From assembly GCF_000720725.1 (NCBI RefSeq), contig NZ_JOCQ01000041.1, forward strand, positions 19,006 to 83,005: a DNA stretch of 64,000 nt. Direction: 5' to 3'. The notes below the pieces were generated by a model. The model worked only from the letters and a program-made list of their open reading frames with translations. It was not told the DNA's origin and made no database searches. Below, one piece after another: positions 27,901 through 39,134 of the stretch. This stretch comes from Streptomyces rimosus subsp. rimosus (lineage in GTDB: Bacteria > Actinomycetota > Actinomycetes > Streptomycetales > Streptomycetaceae). The position numbers and the translations under genes are program-made. Every line of letters begins with the position of its first letter. Positions within the stretch are counted from its first letter, which is position 1.

Positions 27901-28441
27901 GGCGGCCACCGCGCCGGAGCGGCGGTCGTCGGTGCTGCTGGAGCTGGTCACGGCCCGGGTCGCCGTCGTATCGGGCCGGCCGGCCCAAGGCCTGGACGCT
28001 CACCGGCCGTTCAAGGAGCTGGGCCTGGACTCGCTGGCCGGGGTCCGGCTGCGCAACCTGCTCGGCGCGGACACCGGAGTGCCACTGCCGGCCTCCGCGG
28101 TCTACGACCATCCCACCGCCGCCGCGCTGGCCCGGTACCTCGGCGACGCGCTCGGTGCCGACGAGGGCGACCCGGCCGAGCGGATCGTGCTGGACCGCCT
28201 GAGGGAACTGGAGGCGGCCCTGCTCCGGTGGGGTCCGTCCGTGCCCGTACCCGAGGCGATCACCACGACACTGCGGCGACTGCTGCGCAGCCAGGAGGAC
28301 GGCACCGCCGATGAGCGGGCCGCGGTGCCCGACCTGAGCGGCGCCACGGACGACGAGATCTTCACGCTGATCGACGGAGTGCTCGACGACGCGAACCCGG
28401 ACACCGGTCGCACTGCCGGCCGTGCCACGGAGAGGAGCTAG
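18914..28441 (+). CDS. Type I modular PKS, two modules (PKS1)
   Basis: 3175 aa from the ATG at 18914, chosen because GGGAGGG lies 6 bp upstream. Module 1: KS (Cys176 in V-D-T-G-C, His311, His349), AT (Ser617; YASH at 717-720, predicting methylmalonyl-CoA), DH (H-x3-G-x4-P with His918, Asp1073), KR (NADPH loop near 1308; LDD at 1391-1393, B-type; Tyr1448), ACP (Ser1605). Module 2: KS (Cys1838, His1973), AT (Ser2280; HAFH at 2376, malonyl-CoA), KR (near 2746; LDD 2827; Tyr2884), ACP (Ser3040). A C-terminal helical docking region ends the protein. There is no loading module and no N-terminal docking coil, so it should start the line, with the starter placed directly on KS1. Codon 39 is TTA (19028-19030). 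The next gene begins 3 bp after the stop. Confidence 0.95.
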   Translation: MPGEPIAIVGMACRYPGGIADPEGLWQSARDGTDAIGELPDDRGWDLAALYDPDPDRPGTSYVRHGGFLYDAGHFDAEFFGLSAREALTTDPQQRLLLTTAWEALENAAIDPTSLRGSRTAVFAGSMMHDYAPRVHTVPDGLEGYLITGNTASVVSGRLAYVLGLTGPAVTVDTGCSSSLVTTHLAVQSLRLGECDLALSGGVTVMATPEMFVEFSRLRGLAPDGRCKPFSAAADGTAWSEGVGMLVLERLSDALRNGHTVHALVRGTAVNSDGASNGLSAPSGPAQERVLRAALADAGLSETDIDAVEAHGTGTRLGDPIEARALLAVHGPQRARPLLVGSVKSNIGHTQAAAGVAGILKMVHAMRDGVLPRILHHTEPSPHVDWETGRVTPLAEDTPWPETGLPRRAGVSSFGISGTNAHVILEQAPEPAPAAAPRPASAVPLLLSARTAEALREQAARLAERLRPDRVGLLDAGFTLATGRAGFEHRAAVLGRDRDALVHGLDALAEGGTAPGTVLGSPCRDTGPVLLFPGQGTQWTGMATELLESSPDFARHMTACQDAMAPYVDWNLRDVLTDADALLRVDVVQPALWAVMVSLAGLWRAHGVRPAAVVGHSQGEIAAATVAGALSLDDGARIVTLRSRAIRALSGTGRMLSVGLPRAAVEEAMAPWGEDLSVAAVNGPRATVVSGAAQAVEEFASALVAEGKRARLLPVDYASHSAQVELLRAELRELLAPVTPTAAEVPFHSTVTGSPVDTTALDADYWYRNLRTTVEFEATVRGLVTAGHTTFLEVSPHPVLAGGVRQILGAHQEDPDGGGVVLETLKRDEGDADRFLTAVAEAAVHGVDVHWNGLFDGARSVQLPTYPFRQQRYWMLPTAASGPVAGHPMLDSVVQLAGGGLVATCRLSLARHPWLAEHEVRGTVLLPGAAFVELALHAGERAGLPVLDELVLESPLVLPERGETELQIAIGETDPGSLAMYARSAPDAPWTRCATGTLRAAESGGAPLTEWPPAGAEEIDLDGAYVRLDERGYEYGPAFQGLRRAWRLGAERWAEVELPVDPGRFGLHPALLDAALHPLLLDAGDAPVRLPFSWSGVALHAVGATALRVRLTPQGNEGNDSFAVVLADAAGEAVARISALALRPVGPVRPGTAGVDRALHRLDWVPVARQSTPAIVDAPIVDVAGPGEALARVREFLDTEDEDATGGPLIVRTRGAVAIAPEDDQDPDAAAAWGLVRTARTEHPGRFVLVDLERPGDPEDVGSALEPALATGEPEIAIRDGQAFAPRLVRVTRTGDRPSLAGGTVLITGGTGVLGRELARHLVTEHGVRHLVLAGRRGGTAALAGLEDLAGTAEITVVACDVADRAALAELLAAVPADRPLTAVIHAAGVLDDGTVRSLTAERLNAVLRPKVEGARNLHELTEHLDLAAFVLFSSVAGVLGTPGQANYAAANAWLDGLAQHRRSRGLPASSMAWGLWAQDTGMTGRLDDTDRARLRRTGLVPMSREHGLALFDAALGTGLACTVPARFDLANVRAAGPERAPVWAGLLGVRRSAARPAAAAAAPVFVSGGERSVLDLVLATVGSVLGVERRVDPARAFRDIGFDSLSGVELRNRLTVATGVRLPATAVFDHPTPTALAGYLSGQLPDAVPGGRAAVAGPGPHAMDDPVVLVGASCRLPGGVSTMDELWELLAAGRDAITEFPADRGWNLDEVYHPEPGRGGRSYVRHGGFLDGIAEFDNGFFGIAPAEAVSMDPQQRILLELAWHALEDAGIDPTALRGTRTGVYLGLMGNDYARRAHRTPEDLTGDVSIGNAGSVASGRLAYTLGFHGPAITVDTACSSALVAMHQAAQALRTGECTVALAGGVTVLTTPTLFVEFSQVGVLAPDGRCRPFDAAAEGTSWSEGAGLLVMERLSTARERGHRVLAVLRGSALNSDGASNGLTAPNGSAQQRVIRDALAVAGLAPGEVDAVEAHGTGTPLGDPIEATALLATYGQDREHPVLVGSAKSNLGHTQAAAGLAGVLKMVLAMRHGRLPRTLHLKNPSPHVNWGDGAVRLLDEPMDWPRADRPRRAAVSSFSLSGTNAHVILEEPEPEPDPEPAAAAAPPLIPWVLSAATPEALPAQAEALLRRLADEDGNEDGNGSPSALDVAYSLATTRARLRARTVVLGTDTGELTAALRAGTGSTGVAADGTTAFLFPGQGVQYADMATSLRDRVPVFAAALQEIAAELDPLLDRPLAEILRDGPGERTDHAQAAVFAVQVAVFRLLTTLGVRPDAVAGHSVGELAAAHAAGVFSLADACALVAARGRLMHELGGEGAMVALQVPEADIPELLRGREDRVALAAVNGPASVVLAGDADAVREIAQRVAHAHRLTVRHAFHSHHMDPVLDPFRKVLAALDFRTPEIPVVSSVTGARVTEELRDPEYWVRHAREPVRFHDCLRALDAAGTSTYLELGPGATLSALGQEALGGDGFLPLLRQDVDEVHGLLTALATAYTRGTDVDWAAWCAGGRTVPLPGYAFTRQRFWLPDDGGAPADPLLHGVEWPLLPDPGSAADAMGPWLVVAPPGADWDRLTEDVAGVLGEGTRTVRGDAVDAEHWDRLLPDLPGGGIVSLLAMAGGPDTPRVPTGLAATLALLRALLSRGADTPLWSITSGAVRADTADTVPNPEQAAVCGLARVAGMEAPRLHGGLVDLPLRPAVEDLAALPAALAARDEIAIRDGRLYARRLVPVPRTEPATTEPIGTVLITGGLGGIGVHIARRLAARGADRLLLAGRRGADTPGATELRAELTALGTEVDIVGCDVADREALAGLLAGRSLTGVVHAAGVLDDGVLESLSEARLARVYAAKADGARFLHELTAGHPLRFFVLCSSLAGTAGSPGQGNYAAANAVVEALAAHRQAAGLPATSLAWGPWLDTGMTTSWPVGPQSDSGATPMPADRALDALERALSGGAAQYAAGAVDWPRFAAARPGRLCSGLPGVDADTGPEPASALRERLAATAPERRSSVLLELVTARVAVVSGRPAQGLDAHRPFKELGLDSLAGVRLRNLLGADTGVPLPASAVYDHPTAAALARYLGDALGADEGDPAERIVLDRLRELEAALLRWGPSVPVPEAITTTLRRLLRSQEDGTADERAAVPDLSGATDDEIFTLIDGVLDDANPDTGRTAGRATERS

Positions 28442-28444
28442 CCC

Positions 28445-29707
28445 ATGTCGGCGCCAAGCCGCCCACCGGCCACCGTGCCGGACAACCCGCTGCACGCCCT
28501 GCTCGACCGGGAGGTGCTCGCGAACCCCTACCCGTTGTTCGAGCGGTGGCGGGAGCAAGGTCCGATATGGACGTCGGACGGGTCCCTGCTGCTGAGCGAC
28601 CACGCCGACTGCATGGCGGTGCTCAAGAGCCACACGACCATGGGCAGTGACACGTTCAACGCGCCGGGGATGCGGGAACTCTTCGGCGACCGCGGCGAGG
28701 AGCCGGTGCTCAACTCGATCTTCTTCATGGACGATCCCGCGCACGGGCGGCAGCGGAACCTCGTCAGCAAGGCATTCACGCCACGGATCACCGCGCGCTT
28801 CGAGCCGTGGATCCGCGAGATCGTGGACGAACTGCTCCGCGACTGCCTGGCCGACGGCGAGTTCGACGGCGTGCAGGACCTGGCCGCGGTGCTCTCGCTG
28901 CGGGTCATCGCGACGCTCCTGGGCATCCCGGGCGAGGACATCCCGATGCTGCGGGAGTGGTCCAGCGACATGGCGCTGTCCACGGAGCTGCCCACGCTGG
29001 TGGCCAGCTTCCACTCCGCCGCGATGTTCGACCGCGAGGAACTCGTCCGCATCATCCGCACCACCACCGAACTGCACGGCTACTTCGCGAACCTCATCCA
29101 CAAGCGCCGCCGCAACCCCGGCGAGGACCTCATCTCCAGCCTGCTCGCCACGCAGGAGAACGGGCGCGGGCTGAGCCGGCGTGAGGTGACGAACGTCGTG
29201 GTGACCGTGTTCACCGCGGCCCACGAGTCCACCACGAACCTGATCACCAACGGCCTGCTCGCGATGTCGCGCCACCCGGAGCAGTTCCAGCTGCTCCGGC
29301 AGAACCCGGCGATCGCCGGCGAGGTGGTCAGCGAGGCGCTGCGCTACGACTGCCCGATCATGCTGACCGGCCGCGTCGCGCTGCGGTCCGACCGGATCAA
29401 CGGCCTCGACATCCCCGAGGGCTCGGTGGTCACCCTGGTCCTGGCGTCCGGCAACCGGGACGAGCGGGTGCACCCGAAGGCGGACCGGTTCATCGCGGAC
29501 CGGAAACCGGCCGTGATGAACCTCGCCTTCGGCGCCGGCGCGCACTTCTGCCTCGGCAGCAGCCTGGCCCGGCTGGAGGCGGAGATCGTGTTCGGTGAGC
29601 TGGCTCGCCGGCTGCGCGGCTTCCACGTGCACGAGGACTCACTGCGCTATCGCAGGCACGTGGTCGTCCGCGGCCTCGACACCGAACGGATCACCTTCCA
29701 ACTCTGA
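28445..29707 (+). CDS. Cytochrome P450 (P450b)
   Basis: 420 aa; the ribosome site GGAGAGGAG lies within the last codons of PKS1, so translation is probably coupled. I-helix A-A-H-E-S-T-T (258-264): the usual A-G-H-E-T is A-A-H-E-S, so serine stands where threonine is normal and can still support proton delivery. K-helix E-A-L-R, heme loop F-G-A-G-A-H-F-C-L-G with Cys369. The N-P-Y-P-L-F-E-R-W opening and M-D-D-P-A-H-G resemble actinomycete polyketide tailoring P450s. Its location between PKS1 and PKS2 ties it firmly to the pathway. Substrate may be the released polyketide or an ACP-bound intermediate. Confidence 0.95.
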   Translation: MSAPSRPPATVPDNPLHALLDREVLANPYPLFERWREQGPIWTSDGSLLLSDHADCMAVLKSHTTMGSDTFNAPGMRELFGDRGEEPVLNSIFFMDDPAHGRQRNLVSKAFTPRITARFEPWIREIVDELLRDCLADGEFDGVQDLAAVLSLRVIATLLGIPGEDIPMLREWSSDMALSTELPTLVASFHSAAMFDREELVRIIRTTTELHGYFANLIHKRRRNPGEDLISSLLATQENGRGLSRREVTNVVVTVFTAAHESTTNLITNGLLAMSRHPEQFQLLRQNPAIAGEVVSEALRYDCPIMLTGRVALRSDRINGLDIPEGSVVTLVLASGNRDERVHPKADRFIADRKPAVMNLAFGAGAHFCLGSSLARLEAEIVFGELARRLRGFHVHEDSLRYRRHVVVRGLDTERITFQL

Positions 29708-29734
29708 CCGGCCATTTGTCGCAGGGAGTCGCTC

Positions 29735-32700
29735 ATGCCCGATGAAGTCAGCACGCTCCGGGACTATCTGAAAAGGGTCACCACCGATCTGTTACGCACC
29801 CGGGAGGAGTTGCGTGACGTGACCGAGCGGTCCGCCGAGCCGATCGCGGTGGTCGGCATGTCGTGCCGGCTGCCCGGCGACGTGGCCTCGCCCGCCCAGC
29901 TGTGGGACCTGGTGGCCGCGGGCACGGACGCCATCTCGCCTTTCCCCGAGGACCGGCACTGGCCGATCGAGGAGCTCTACGACGCCGATCCGGAGTCCCA
30001 GCAGGCGCGGCGGTCCTACGTGCGCGAGGGCGGCTTCCTCAGCGGGGCGGGCGATTTCGACCCTGCGTTCTTCGGGATCTCCCCGCGCGAGGCGCTGGTG
30101 ATGGACCCGCAGCAGCGGTTGGTGCTGGAACTGGCCTGGGAGGCACTGGAGTCCGCGGGAATCCTGCCGGACTCGCTGGTGGGCGAGCGGGCCGGGGTCT
30201 TCGTCGGCGCGTCCAGCAACGACTACGAGATGCTCTGGCAAGGCACCGACCAGTTCTCCCAGTACGGCATCACCGGCAACACCATGAGCGTGATCTCGGG
30301 CCGGATCAGCTACGCCTTGGGCTTGAACGGCCCGGCCCTCACCGTGGACACCGCCTGCTCGTCCTCCCTGGTCGCCACCCATCTCGCGATGCGGGCCCTG
30401 CGCGCCGGCGAGTGCCCGATCGCGCTGGCGGGCGGCGTGACGGTGCTGAGCACGCCGGAGACGTTCGTCGAGTTCTGCGGCCAGGGCGTCACCTCCCGGG
30501 ACGCCCGGATCAAGGCGTTCGCGGCCGGGGCGGACGGCTCGATCTGGGCCGAGGGGGCGGGCCTGCTGGTACTGGAGCGGCTGTCCGACGCGCGGCGGCA
30601 CGGCCATCAGGTGCTCGCGGTGCTGCGCGGCTCGGCGGTCAACTCCGACGGCACCAGCAACGGGCTCTCCGCACCCAACGGCACCGCCCAGCAGGAGGTG
30701 ATCCGTACCGCGCTCGCCGACGCCGGACTGTCCACCCAGGACGTCGACGTGGTCGAGGCGCACGGCACCGGCACCCCGCTCGGCGACCCGGTGGAGGGCA
30801 CCGCGCTGGTGGCGACCTATGGCCAGAACCGGCTGCCCGGCCGGCCGCTGCTGCTGGGCTCGCTGAAGTCCAACATCGGGCATACGCAGGCCGCGGCCGG
30901 CGTGGCCGGCATCATAAAGATGATCATGGCGATGCGGCACGGTCTCGCGCCGAAGACGCTGCACGTGGACAGCCCCACCCCGAAGGTGGACTGGGGAGTG
31001 AACGGGGTCAGCGTGCTCGCCGACGCGATGCCCTGGCCGGAGACCGGCCGAGCGCGCCGCGCCGCCGTCTCCTCCTTCGGGATCAGTGGCACCAACGCCC
31101 ACGTCGTACTGGAACAGCACGTCGAGCCGGAGACGCCGGAGCCCGGCGTGCCGTCCGCCGGTCTGGTGTGGACGGTGTCGGGCCGGACCGAGGACGCACT
31201 GCGCGCCCAGGCGACCCGGCTGCTGGCCTTCGCCGAGTCCGGCGATGCCCCCTCCGCCGAGGGGCTGGCGTACGTTCTGGCCACCCGCCGCACCCACTTC
31301 CGCCACCGGCTGGCCGTGCCCGGCCGGGACCTGGCCGAACTCACCTCCGCGCTGCGCGGCCACTTCGACACCGGCCGGGCCCCCGATGTGGCGGTGGGCG
31401 CCGCGGCCGGCGGCGGGATGTGCATGCTGTTCACCGGCCAGGGCGCGCAGCGGCCCGGCATGGGGCGGCAGCTCGCCGCCTCCTTTCCGGTGTTCGCCGA
31501 GGCGTTCGACGAGGTCTGCGAGCTGTTCGACCGGGAGTTGGCGATTCCGCTGCGGACCGTGCTCGACGGCGAACCGGACCTGCTCGACCGCACCGACTAC
31601 GCCCAGGCCGCCCTGTTCGCGGTGGAGGTCGCGCTGTTCCGGCTGATGCGCTCCTGGGGTGTGCGCCCGGACCTGCTGCTGGGACATTCGATCGGGGAGA
31701 TCAGCGCGGCGCACGCGGCCGGGGTGTGGTCGCTGCCGGACGCGGTCCGGCTGGTGGCCGCCAGAGGCCGCCTGATGGCCGCGCTGCCCGAGGGCGGCGC
31801 GATGCTGTCCGTACAGGGCACCGAGCAGGACCTGGCCCCCTGGCTGGCGGGGCGCGAGCGGCGGGTGTCCGTCGCGGCGGTGAACGCCTTGGACACGGTG
31901 GTCGTCTCCGGTGCGGACGAGGACATCACGGAACTGGAGGCCGACTGGGCGGGCCGGGGACGGCGGACCCGGCGGCTGCGGGTCAGCCACGCGTTCCACT
32001 CGCCGCTGATGGAGCCGATGCTGGCCGAGTTCGGCACGGTGGTGGCCGGGTTGACGGCACACGATCCGGACATCCCGGTGATCTCCAACCTCACCGGCGA
32101 GATGGCCACCGCGGAGCAACTGCGCTCGCCGGAGTACTGGACCGCGCACGTCCGGCAGGCGGTGCGGTTCCACGACGGGCTGCGCACCGCACGTGAGGCC
32201 GGTGCACGCGTCCTGCTCGAACTGGGACCGGGCGCGGTGCTTTCCGCGCTGGCCGGACGGGACGCCGGGCCGGACGAGGCGAGAGTGCCCACCCTGCGCG
32301 GGGACGGTCGTGACGAGACCAAGGACATACTGCTCGCCCTCGGCGCGCTGCACACGCAAGGCGTGGAGGTGGACTGGCCCGCCGTACTGCCCGCCGCGCC
32401 CGCCAGGACGGCGGACCTGCCCGCCTATGCGTTCCAGCACGAGAGGTACTGGCTGGTGCCGGACGGGAACGGGCTGAACCTGCGTTCCACCGGGCTGCTC
32501 CCGGTGGGCCACCCACTGCTGGGCGCCATGCTGTCCGCGGCCGAGGGCGACGGTGTGCTGCTCACCGGCAGGCTGTCCCTCCAGTCGCACTCCTGGCTGG
32601 GGGGCCACCGGGTGCGTGACATCCCCCTGCTGGCCGGCACCGGCTTCGTGGAACTGGCGCTGGCCGCGGGCGAGCACGTCGGCTGCGACCTGCTCGAACA

Positions 32701-35302
32701 GCTGACCGTCGAGGCACCGCTGGCCCTGCCGGAGCACGGCGGGGTGTCGGTGCAGGTGGTGGTGGGCAGTGCCGAGGAGACCGGCCGCCGCCCGGTGCGG
32801 GTGTACTCCCGGCCGGAGGGCGTGGGCCGGGCCGAGCCGGGCCCATGGCGGTCACACGCCTTCGGCTATCTGGGCATCCGCACCGCGACGCCGGACACGG
32901 CCCTCGCGCACTGGCCGCCGCGGGACGTGCGGGAGATCCCGGTCGCGGACGTCTACGACGAGGTGGTGGAGGGCAGGCACTTCAGTTACGAGGGCGCGTT
33001 CCGAGGTCTGCGGACCCTCTGGCAGCGCGACCACCCCGACGGGAGCTCGGAGATGTTCGCCGAGGTCGCCCTGCCCGCCGAAGCGGCGGGGGACGCGAAG
33101 CGCTACAGCCTGCATCCGGCGCTGCTGGACGCGGCACTGCACGCGGTCGGTCTCGGCCCGCAGCTGGACGGGATCGACGAGGGCAACGGCTCGATGCCGT
33201 TCTCGTGGTCGGGGCTGTCGCTGTTCCGGGCCGGAGCCTCGACGGTGCGGGTGCACGCCACCGGGGGGAACGGTGATGTGGCGATCACGCTGGCGGACGA
33301 GACCGGTGCCACCGTGGCCACGGTGGACTCACTGCTGTTCCGGCCGCTGCCCGCCGATGCGTCCTACCTGCTGGGACCGGCCGAGGACGGCGCGGAACTC
33401 CTTGCACAGGACTGGGTGCCCGTGCGCCGGCCGTCCACAGTGGACGATCCCGGTGGGTGGCACGACCCCGGGACCGGTGGGCTCGACCTCGCGGCACTGG
33501 CGGACGCCGAGGACCCGGTGCCGCCGGTGGTGGTGCTGCGCCCGGTCCGTCCCGCCGGGGACGACGTCACCGCACGGGTCCGCGCCGCGCTCACCGAGCT
33601 GACCGGGCACCTGCGAATGTGGCTCACCGACCAGCGGTTCGCCGGTTCGCTGCTGGTGGTCCGCACCGAGCGCGCGCTCAGCGTACGTGCGGACGATGAA
33701 GCCGACCTGGCACTGTCCGCGGCCCACGGGCTGGCTCGCTCGGCACAGAACGAGTACCCGGGTCGCATCCTGCTGGTCGACGTCGACGAGCCGACCGACA
33801 CCGCGTTGCGCGACGCGGTCGCCGTCGCGTCCGCGGCCCGTGAGCCCCAAGTGGCGCTGCGCGCAGGCGAGTTGCTGGTGCCCCGGCTGCACCGCGACGA
33901 CGGTCCGGCCGAGAGCGACGGCGGATCGGCTGCCCGCACGCCCGATCCCGACGGCACCGTGCTGATCACCGGTGGACTCGGGTCGCTGGGCCGCACGCTG
34001 GCCCGGCATCTGGCGAGCCGGGGCGCCCGCAGGCTGCTGCTCCTCTCGCGCCGTGGCGCGGAGAGCCCCGGCGCCGCGGAACTGGTCGCCGAACTCGGCC
34101 GGCTCGGCGCGCACGCCGAGATCGCGCGCGGCGACGTAGCCCGGCGGGACGACGTGGCCCGGGTGCTGGCCGAGGTGCCCGCGGCACACCCGCTCACCGC
34201 CGTGATCCATGCGGCCGGTGTGCTGGACGACGGCCTGGTGGAATCGCTGACCGACGGGCAAGTGGAGAACGTACTGGCGCCGAAGGTCGACGGGGCCTGG
34301 CACCTGCACGAGTTGACCCGGGAACTCGACCTCGCCGGGTTCACGTGTTTCTCCTCCGCCGCCGGTGTGTTCGGCACCGCGGGCCAAGGGGCTTACGCCG
34401 CGGCGAACGCCTTCCTGGACGCGCTGATGAACCAGCGGGCCGCCGCCGGACTCCCGGCCCGCTCACTGGGCTGGGGCCTGTGGGCGCCGGACAGCGAATC
34501 CGGCACGACCGACGGGATGGGCGGCGGGCTGGCCGCCGCGGACCGGAACCGCATGGACCGCACCGGGATCCGCGCGCTGACCGTCGCGCAGGGCCTGGCC
34601 CTCTGGGACACCGCGACCGGCTCGGACAGGGTCCACCTGGTGCCCATCGGGCTGGATCTGGTCACCGTGGCCGGTCTGGGGGAGGAGGGCATTCCGCCGT
34701 TGCTGCGCGATCTGGTCCGCCCGGCCCGCCGCCGGCGCTCCGCGCGGTCCGCCGCGCCCGCCGAGTCCCCGGCGGACCTGGCCCGCAGGCTGGGCAGGCT
34801 GAGCCCCGCCGAACGGGACCGGCAGCTCCTCAACCTGGTGCTCGGGCAGATCGCGGCCGTGCTCGGCCACCCGTCCGCGGACGGGGTGCCCGCGGACGGT
34901 CCGTTCGGCGACCTCGGATTCGACTCACTGAGTTCGGTCGAGCTGCGCAACCGGCTCAACACCGCCACGGGTCTGAACCTGCCCGCCACCTTGGTGTTCG
35001 ACCACCCCACTCCGGCCATCCTCGCGGCGCACCTCGGTACGGAGGTCGCGCCGGACGCCGCAGGCGTGGAGGAACCGGCGGAGAGCCCTGCCGAGCGCGG
35101 CCCGGATCAGCTCTCCGGACTCGCGCAGGCGGTCGAGGAGGCGCTGGCCGGCGAGCACGCGCAGCGCGACGCGCTGCGCGGACGGCTGCGGGCGGCGCTG
35201 CGCGCGCTGGACGGCGAGCCGGAGCCCGGTGTGGACGAGCTGAGCTCGGCCTCCGTGGACCAGCTCTACGCCTTCGTGGACCGGGAGCTCGGCGATGCGT
35301 GA
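29735..35302 (+). CDS. Type I modular PKS, one module (PKS2)
   Basis: 1855 aa from the ATG at 29735. An N-terminal docking coil (residues 5-35; S-T-L-R-D-Y-L-K-R-V) precedes KS (Cys208 in V-D-T-A-C-S-S-S), AT (Ser652; HAFH at 752, malonyl-CoA), DH, KR (NADPH loop near 1411; LDD at 1497, B-type; Tyr1554) and ACP (Ser1731). The DH keeps its catalytic His958 and Asp1132, but its H-x3-G-x4-P motif reads H-R-V-R-D-I-P-L-L-A: Gly is Asp962 and Pro is Ala967, so activity is doubtful. A C-terminal docking region with a Leu/Ala-rich helix ends the protein. Codon 20 is TTA (29792-29794), inside the docking coil. It should accept the chain from PKS1 and pass it to PKS3. Confidence 0.95.
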   Translation: MPDEVSTLRDYLKRVTTDLLRTREELRDVTERSAEPIAVVGMSCRLPGDVASPAQLWDLVAAGTDAISPFPEDRHWPIEELYDADPESQQARRSYVREGGFLSGAGDFDPAFFGISPREALVMDPQQRLVLELAWEALESAGILPDSLVGERAGVFVGASSNDYEMLWQGTDQFSQYGITGNTMSVISGRISYALGLNGPALTVDTACSSSLVATHLAMRALRAGECPIALAGGVTVLSTPETFVEFCGQGVTSRDARIKAFAAGADGSIWAEGAGLLVLERLSDARRHGHQVLAVLRGSAVNSDGTSNGLSAPNGTAQQEVIRTALADAGLSTQDVDVVEAHGTGTPLGDPVEGTALVATYGQNRLPGRPLLLGSLKSNIGHTQAAAGVAGIIKMIMAMRHGLAPKTLHVDSPTPKVDWGVNGVSVLADAMPWPETGRARRAAVSSFGISGTNAHVVLEQHVEPETPEPGVPSAGLVWTVSGRTEDALRAQATRLLAFAESGDAPSAEGLAYVLATRRTHFRHRLAVPGRDLAELTSALRGHFDTGRAPDVAVGAAAGGGMCMLFTGQGAQRPGMGRQLAASFPVFAEAFDEVCELFDRELAIPLRTVLDGEPDLLDRTDYAQAALFAVEVALFRLMRSWGVRPDLLLGHSIGEISAAHAAGVWSLPDAVRLVAARGRLMAALPEGGAMLSVQGTEQDLAPWLAGRERRVSVAAVNALDTVVVSGADEDITELEADWAGRGRRTRRLRVSHAFHSPLMEPMLAEFGTVVAGLTAHDPDIPVISNLTGEMATAEQLRSPEYWTAHVRQAVRFHDGLRTAREAGARVLLELGPGAVLSALAGRDAGPDEARVPTLRGDGRDETKDILLALGALHTQGVEVDWPAVLPAAPARTADLPAYAFQHERYWLVPDGNGLNLRSTGLLPVGHPLLGAMLSAAEGDGVLLTGRLSLQSHSWLGGHRVRDIPLLAGTGFVELALAAGEHVGCDLLEQLTVEAPLALPEHGGVSVQVVVGSAEETGRRPVRVYSRPEGVGRAEPGPWRSHAFGYLGIRTATPDTALAHWPPRDVREIPVADVYDEVVEGRHFSYEGAFRGLRTLWQRDHPDGSSEMFAEVALPAEAAGDAKRYSLHPALLDAALHAVGLGPQLDGIDEGNGSMPFSWSGLSLFRAGASTVRVHATGGNGDVAITLADETGATVATVDSLLFRPLPADASYLLGPAEDGAELLAQDWVPVRRPSTVDDPGGWHDPGTGGLDLAALADAEDPVPPVVVLRPVRPAGDDVTARVRAALTELTGHLRMWLTDQRFAGSLLVVRTERALSVRADDEADLALSAAHGLARSAQNEYPGRILLVDVDEPTDTALRDAVAVASAAREPQVALRAGELLVPRLHRDDGPAESDGGSAARTPDPDGTVLITGGLGSLGRTLARHLASRGARRLLLLSRRGAESPGAAELVAELGRLGAHAEIARGDVARRDDVARVLAEVPAAHPLTAVIHAAGVLDDGLVESLTDGQVENVLAPKVDGAWHLHELTRELDLAGFTCFSSAAGVFGTAGQGAYAAANAFLDALMNQRAAAGLPARSLGWGLWAPDSESGTTDGMGGGLAAADRNRMDRTGIRALTVAQGLALWDTATGSDRVHLVPIGLDLVTVAGLGEEGIPPLLRDLVRPARRRRSARSAAPAESPADLARRLGRLSPAERDRQLLNLVLGQIAAVLGHPSADGVPADGPFGDLGFDSLSSVELRNRLNTATGLNLPATLVFDHPTPAILAAHLGTEVAPDAAGVEEPAESPAERGPDQLSGLAQAVEEALAGEHAQRDALRGRLRAALRALDGEPEPGVDELSSASVDQLYAFVDRELGDA

Positions 35303-35348
35303 GTCAGCGGCCGGGGCCGCCAGACCGACCGGAGAGGAATCGAAAGCC

Positions 35349-39130
<3,782 letters not shown>

Positions 39131-39134
<4 letters not shown>

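Noticed and set aside
35295..35348. ATG at 35295 as PKS3 start
   Set aside because: Possible because it overlaps the PKS2 stop, but GTG 35349 has a GGAGAGGA site and gives the standard docking-coil N-terminus. Kept as an alternative only.
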